64,000 nucleotides of DNA from Stutzerimonas balearica DSM 6083. Its GTDB lineage: Bacteria; Pseudomonadota; Gammaproteobacteria; Pseudomonadales; Pseudomonadaceae. The DNA lies in contig NZ_CP007511.1 in the NCBI RefSeq assembly GCF_000818015.1, positions 558,001-622,000 of the forward strand, read 5' to 3'. The notes under the pieces are model-generated. The model was not told the DNA's origin. It was given only the letters and a program-made list of their open reading frames with translations, and did no database searches. The position numbers and the translations under genes are program-made. Positions 58,255-64,000 of this stretch are shown here, piece by piece. Numbering within the stretch: position 1 is the stretch's first letter; each line of letters opens with the position of its first letter.

Positions 58255-61006
58255 GGTAGCCTTGAATGCCTTGTTCGAGGAAGGTCTCGGTCGCGCTGCC
58301 AACGACGCCGCCGAGTCCCTTGAGGACGATCTGCAGGAAGATGCCGCTGTCCGGCTCGTCGTTGCGATCGGGGTTGAGGCTGGTCTCGTCGTAATCCACC
58401 CAGTAGCGGTTGATCAGGCGCAGCTTCCAGCAGCAACTGTCGTACTCGAAGCCGCCGAAGGCCTCCAGCGTGCGGCTGCGGCTGTAGTCGTGCTGCCAGC
58501 GTCCGATGACGCTCCACTGCGGGACGATCGGCCAGATGAACGAGAAGTCATGCTGGTTGATCTTGTAGTAGTCCTTGATGAAGTCCGGATTTGGAGTGCC
58601 GTCTGCAAGCAGCTCGTTGCCGTAGTCGCCCCCGTACCTCCATTCGCCGGTGGCCTGGTCGAAACGGATGGTGTCGTTGCGGTAGCGATAACCGAGGTTG
58701 ACGATCTTGTTCGGGTTGGCTTCCGGCTGGTAGTGCCACATTGCACTGCCGGAGCGGGTACGGCCCTGGTCCGGATCCCAGTTGAAGGTCGAGGTGAAGC
58801 TCCAGTCGCGGTTGTAGCGGTACTGGTATTCGAGCGCGTAGGGCGATACCGAGCTCTGCGCGTCCGGACGCTCTTCGACGGACATGCCGGGCAGTTGCAC
58901 TTCACGATCGCGGAAGTAGTAGATCTGGCCGATGCTCAAGCGCTGGCGTTCGAAGCCATTGGGCTCGATCCAGCGGCTGGTCACGCCCAGCGAGAGCTGG
59001 TTGGCGTCCCCGATCCGGTCGCGACCACTGAAGCGGTTCTCGCGCCACAGCGAGGAATAGCTGAAGCTGCTTTCGCCAGTGTCGAACACCGGGATGTCGT
59101 CCTGGTCCTCTTTCGGTACATAGAGGTAGAACAGGCGCGGCTCGAGCGTCTGCCGGTAATCCTTGCCGAACCACTGGGTATCGCGGTCGAAATACAGGCC
59201 GCTGTCGACGCTGAAGATCGGAACGCTGCGATCGGGCGAATCCTCGAAATTGGTAATTCCCCCGAATGCAGGGTCTCGCCCTTTCGAGTCGAGATCCAGG
59301 CTGTACTGGGTGTAGGCGTACTTGAGCGACGGCTTGACGAAGCCCCAGGTCCACTGCAGCGGCAGGCTGACGCCCGGCTCCAGGTGCAGGCGCTCGCCTT
59401 CGGCGCGGGTCAGCCCTGTCAGCCGGTCGTCATACCAGCGCTCCGGGTTGCCGTCTTCGTTGAAGAAGAATCCATCGCGCAGGCTGCGCTGGAAGCTGAC
59501 GAACTCGGTCTTGTAGGCGAAGTTCAGCCCACCGGGCTGGAAGGGCAGACGGCCATCGAGGGTGACCTGCGGCAGGCGCTCGTACGGCGTGATGTCGGCC
59601 ACCGTGGCGCGCTCGTAGGCATGGGCATTCAGTCGCGCGGTGTAGTTATCGCCGCGGTAGGTGAGCGTGCCACGCTGGTCCAAGTGCTCCTTGGTGGAAA
59701 TATTCAGGTTGGTGTCCAGGTCCTGAAAGTAGTACGGGTCGCTGATGTCGGTGTAGTCGACCTCGGCGAGCCAGCGCGAGTCCAGGCCGGTGCGGTGCTG
59801 CCAGCTGTACATCCAGCGCTGGTCTTCATATTCGGACTGCAGCTTGCGATCGTCGTTGCTGTCGTCCAGATAGGCCGCGCCGAACTGCCCCTCGCTGCTG
59901 CGGCTCAGGTAGCGGAACTCACCTTCCATCAGCAGGCCGCGGTCGGTCATCAGGTGCGGATACAGCGTGGCGTCGAAGTTCGGTGCCAGGTTGAAGTAGT
60001 AAGGCGTCTGCAGCGAGAACCCGGTGTCGCTCGACGAGCCGATGCTCGGGGCGAGAAAGCCGGACTGGCGACGATCATCGATCGGGAAGTAGATGTACGG
60101 TGTGTAGAACACCGGTACGTCCTTCACCCGCAGCGTCACGTTGGTCGCCGAGCCGAAACCGGTCGCCGGGTTCAGCGTCACGTTGTTGCCTTGCAGATGC
60201 CAGGTGTTCTCGCCCGGCTCGCAGCGGGTGTAGGTACCGTCCTTGAGCCGGATGATCGCGGTTTCCTCGCGCTTGGCATAGAGCGCGCTGCCGCGCACCT
60301 TGCCCGAGTGCACCACATACTCAGCGTTCTCGACCTTGGCTTCGCCGTTGTCGAGGAAGATTTCCGCGCGATCCCCCACCATCAGCGCATTGCGGTCACG
60401 CAGACGGACGTTGCCGACCAGCTCGCCGCGGTTTTCCAGCTGGTGCAGGCGGGCCTCGTCGGCCTCGGCCTGCATGCTGCCCTGGCGCAGCACCACGTCA
60501 CCGGCCAGGGTGGCGATTTCCTGTTCCTGTTCGTAGCGCGTGGCCTTGGCCGAAACGTAGGTCGGCGCCTCGCTCATCGGCGTGTCGTCGAACTTGCCCG
60601 GGCGGTTGGGCTCGACGTAGGTACCGGTGCAGTAGGGGCCGGTTTCGGCCAGTTGCGCGGCGGTGAGCTTTTCGCGCGGCACCCAGTCCAGATGGCTGTA
60701 GTCCTGGCTGCGTGAGGCCAATGCGCGTCCTTTGCTCTCGATCACCAGCTTGGCGCTGGTGTCGGGGCGGTCGCCCTCCGGCGTGCGGCTCGCGGAGCTG
60801 GCGACGCCGGCGGATTCGACCGGGCGCGGCGGCAAGGCGTGGCTGGGCGTGGTAGTCGCGCAATTCCAGCCACCACCTGGGCCAGGCTGGCAGTCGAACT
60901 GCTCGGCAGCGCTGGCGAAGGGAGCGGCAACGGGTTGCAGAGCAAGCAGGCTACCAGTGACAAGGAGGGGGAACTTTCTACGAAACGCGGGATATCTGAC
61001 TGCCAT
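58229..61006 (-). CDS. lptD: LPS-assembly protein LptD
   Basis: Outer-membrane translocon that inserts LPS, with LptE. 925 residues from [20 protein letters not shown]; the open frame upstream adds residues unlike the family. Signal peptide ends ASAA; N-terminal [13 protein letters not shown] and the later [10 protein letters not shown] supply the cysteines of the essential disulfides. OstA domain around 175-280 ([20 protein letters not shown]), then a 26-strand barrel rich in aromatic residues. Followed directly by surA. Confidence 0.96.
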   Translation of the reverse strand: MAVRYPAFRRKFPLLVTGSLLALQPVAAPFASAAEQFDCQPGPGGGWNCATTTPSHALPPRPVESAGVASSASRTPEGDRPDTSAKLVIESKGRALASRSQDYSHLDWVPREKLTAAQLAETGPYCTGTYVEPNRPGKFDDTPMSEAPTYVSAKATRYEQEQEIATLAGDVVLRQGSMQAEADEARLHQLENRGELVGNVRLRDRNALMVGDRAEIFLDNGEAKVENAEYVVHSGKVRGSALYAKREETAIIRLKDGTYTRCEPGENTWHLQGNNVTLNPATGFGSATNVTLRVKDVPVFYTPYIYFPIDDRRQSGFLAPSIGSSSDTGFSLQTPYYFNLAPNFDATLYPHLMTDRGLLMEGEFRYLSRSSEGQFGAAYLDDSNDDRKLQSEYEDQRWMYSWQHRTGLDSRWLAEVDYTDISDPYYFQDLDTNLNISTKEHLDQRGTLTYRGDNYTARLNAHAYERATVADITPYERLPQVTLDGRLPFQPGGLNFAYKTEFVSFQRSLRDGFFFNEDGNPERWYDDRLTGLTRAEGERLHLEPGVSLPLQWTWGFVKPSLKYAYTQYSLDLDSKGRDPAFGGITNFEDSPDRSVPIFSVDSGLYFDRDTQWFGKDYRQTLEPRLFYLYVPKEDQDDIPVFDTGESSFSYSSLWRENRFSGRDRIGDANQLSLGVTSRWIEPNGFERQRLSIGQIYYFRDREVQLPGMSVEERPDAQSSVSPYALEYQYRYNRDWSFTSTFNWDPDQGRTRSGSAMWHYQPEANPNKIVNLGYRYRNDTIRFDQATGEWRYGGDYGNELLADGTPNPDFIKDYYKINQHDFSFIWPIVPQWSVIGRWQHDYSRSRTLEAFGGFEYDSCCWKLRLINRYWVDYDETSLNPDRNDEPDSGIFLQIVLKGLGGVVGSATETFLEQGIQGYREREDQAL

Positions 61007-61132
61007 CTTGTTCTTTGGTCCGTGCTTGCGGCGAGCCATCGGCCGGCTTACTGCAGGCCTCTCGATGGGCTGAAAAAGATGCTGGATAATAAAGCATGAC
61101 CTGCCCATCGGCTAGCGCCGCGGAGACGCCCA

Positions 61133-63584
<2,452 letters not shown>

Positions 63585-63590
63585 GCGCGG

Positions 63591-64000
63591 TCAAGGCGTT
63601 GTCTGCTTGTCCAGCCAGGCGCGGACGCGCCGGTAGAGTTGCTCCTGCTCGGCCGCCGCGTCGGCGGGTAGCCGCTGCAGGATGATCTGGCGATAGTTCG
63701 GATGGCGCGCCCGCTGGCTGGCGTCGAGGCGCTCGCGCGCTTGCGGCGAGCGGGTCCCGGTTTGGCCGTAGATGAAGTCCGCAGTGGGCAGCGCCAGTTC
63801 GCTCAGCAGATCGGCGAGCGGCTTGTCCTGTTCTGCCGGACGCCTGGGCTCGATGAGCACCAGGCCGCCGACGTCTTTCGCACCGCTGTTTTGCAGATAG
63901 CGGGCGGCCCAGTAGGCGCCGGTGCCGTGCCCGACGAGCACGACCGTCGCCGCGCCACTGCTGCGCGCTTGTGTCAGGGCGGCCTCAAGGCGGGCCTCGA
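63591..64000 (-). CDS. DUF3530-like protein, 5' end cut by window edge
   Basis: The frame is open to the right edge; about 136 C-terminal residues are visible (a GTG at 63941 is internal, as LEAALTQARSSGAATVVLVG continues upstream). The strand-turn-helix LVGHGTGAYWAARYLQ is an alpha/beta-hydrolase elbow, but with no serine nucleophile at the G-x-S-x-G position. LVLIEPRRPAEQDKPLADLL, then PTADFIYG fits DUF3530. Convergent with djlA. Confidence 0.75.
   Translation of the reverse strand, partial: EARLEAALTQARSSGAATVVLVGHGTGAYWAARYLQNSGAKDVGGLVLIEPRRPAEQDKPLADLLSELALPTADFIYGQTGTRSPQARERLDASQRARHPNYRQIILQRLPADAAAEQEQLYRRVRAWLDKQTTP

Noticed and set aside
58106..60715. 869-codon open frame on plus opposite lptD and surA
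   Set aside because: It is the complement of two firmly identified genes, with low-complexity Val/Ala/Glu composition typical of antisense frames in high-GC DNA.

Overview
This window is a piece of a Pseudomonas-type gammaproteobacterial chromosome, most likely of the Stutzerimonas (Pseudomonas stutzeri) group. Evidence: the gene order priA-rpmE-nuclease-maeB-ponA-pilMNOPQ-aroKB-SPOR gene-gltBD-hemE and the order rpoD-dnaG-rpsU-tsaD-plsY-folB-folK-cca, spoVR-yeaH-prkA, glpE-apaH-apaG-rsmA-pdxA-surA-lptD, amgK-murU-djlA are the known Pseudomonas blocks. The species-level assignment is inference from gene order and high G+C coding style; no database was consulted.

Layout. 1-29.3 kb is core chromosome: replication restart (priA), ribosomal protein L31, a secreted nuclease, malic enzyme, penicillin-binding protein 1A divergent from the type IV pilus alignment and secretin operon pilMNOPQ, two shikimate genes, a SPOR-domain ATPase, glutamate synthase, hemE, several envelope or hypothetical genes, thioredoxin TrxC and MetY. 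Inside it, 2760-4859 is rearranged: an 818-bp direct repeat (nuclease 3' end plus maeB 5' end) brackets a 464-bp insert made of a doubled 45-bp unit and a 372-bp piece of the downstream ponA gene.

29.5-39.9 kb is a 10.36-kb integrated mobile element. It is inserted in the anticodon loop of a host tRNA-Ile2 (CAU) gene. The 3' half of the host tRNA lies at the left end, the 5' half at the right end, and both ends share a 9-bp core (GATTATGAG). Neither half is repaired, but the element carries its own different, complete CAU tRNA just inside its right end, downstream of the host tRNA promoter and followed by its own terminator. The element also has a P4-type tyrosine integrase, a VapD/Cas2-like ribonuclease gene behind a palindromic operator, a leftward operon of five small genes (one DUF5681, four unrecognised), a long non-coding stretch with an AT-rich segment and GGGGTAC / GTACCCC repeat arrays (candidate origin), an AlpA-like regulator with a leader of four perfect hairpins, a primase-polymerase/ATPase fusion, and a paralogue of the ATPase half. 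A 683-bp tandem duplication sits between the last two genes. No capsid, terminase or conjugation genes are recognised, so it looks like a satellite or self-replicating island.

40-64 kb is core again: the rpsU-dnaG-rpoD macromolecular synthesis operon (leftward), tsaD, plsY, folate genes, cca, the spoVR-yeaH-prkA stress cluster, the lptD-surA-pdxA-rsmA-apaG-apaH-glpE envelope/maintenance string (leftward), and the divergent amgK-murU-djlA peptidoglycan-recycling operon. The window cuts priA at the left edge and a DUF3530-like gene at the right edge.
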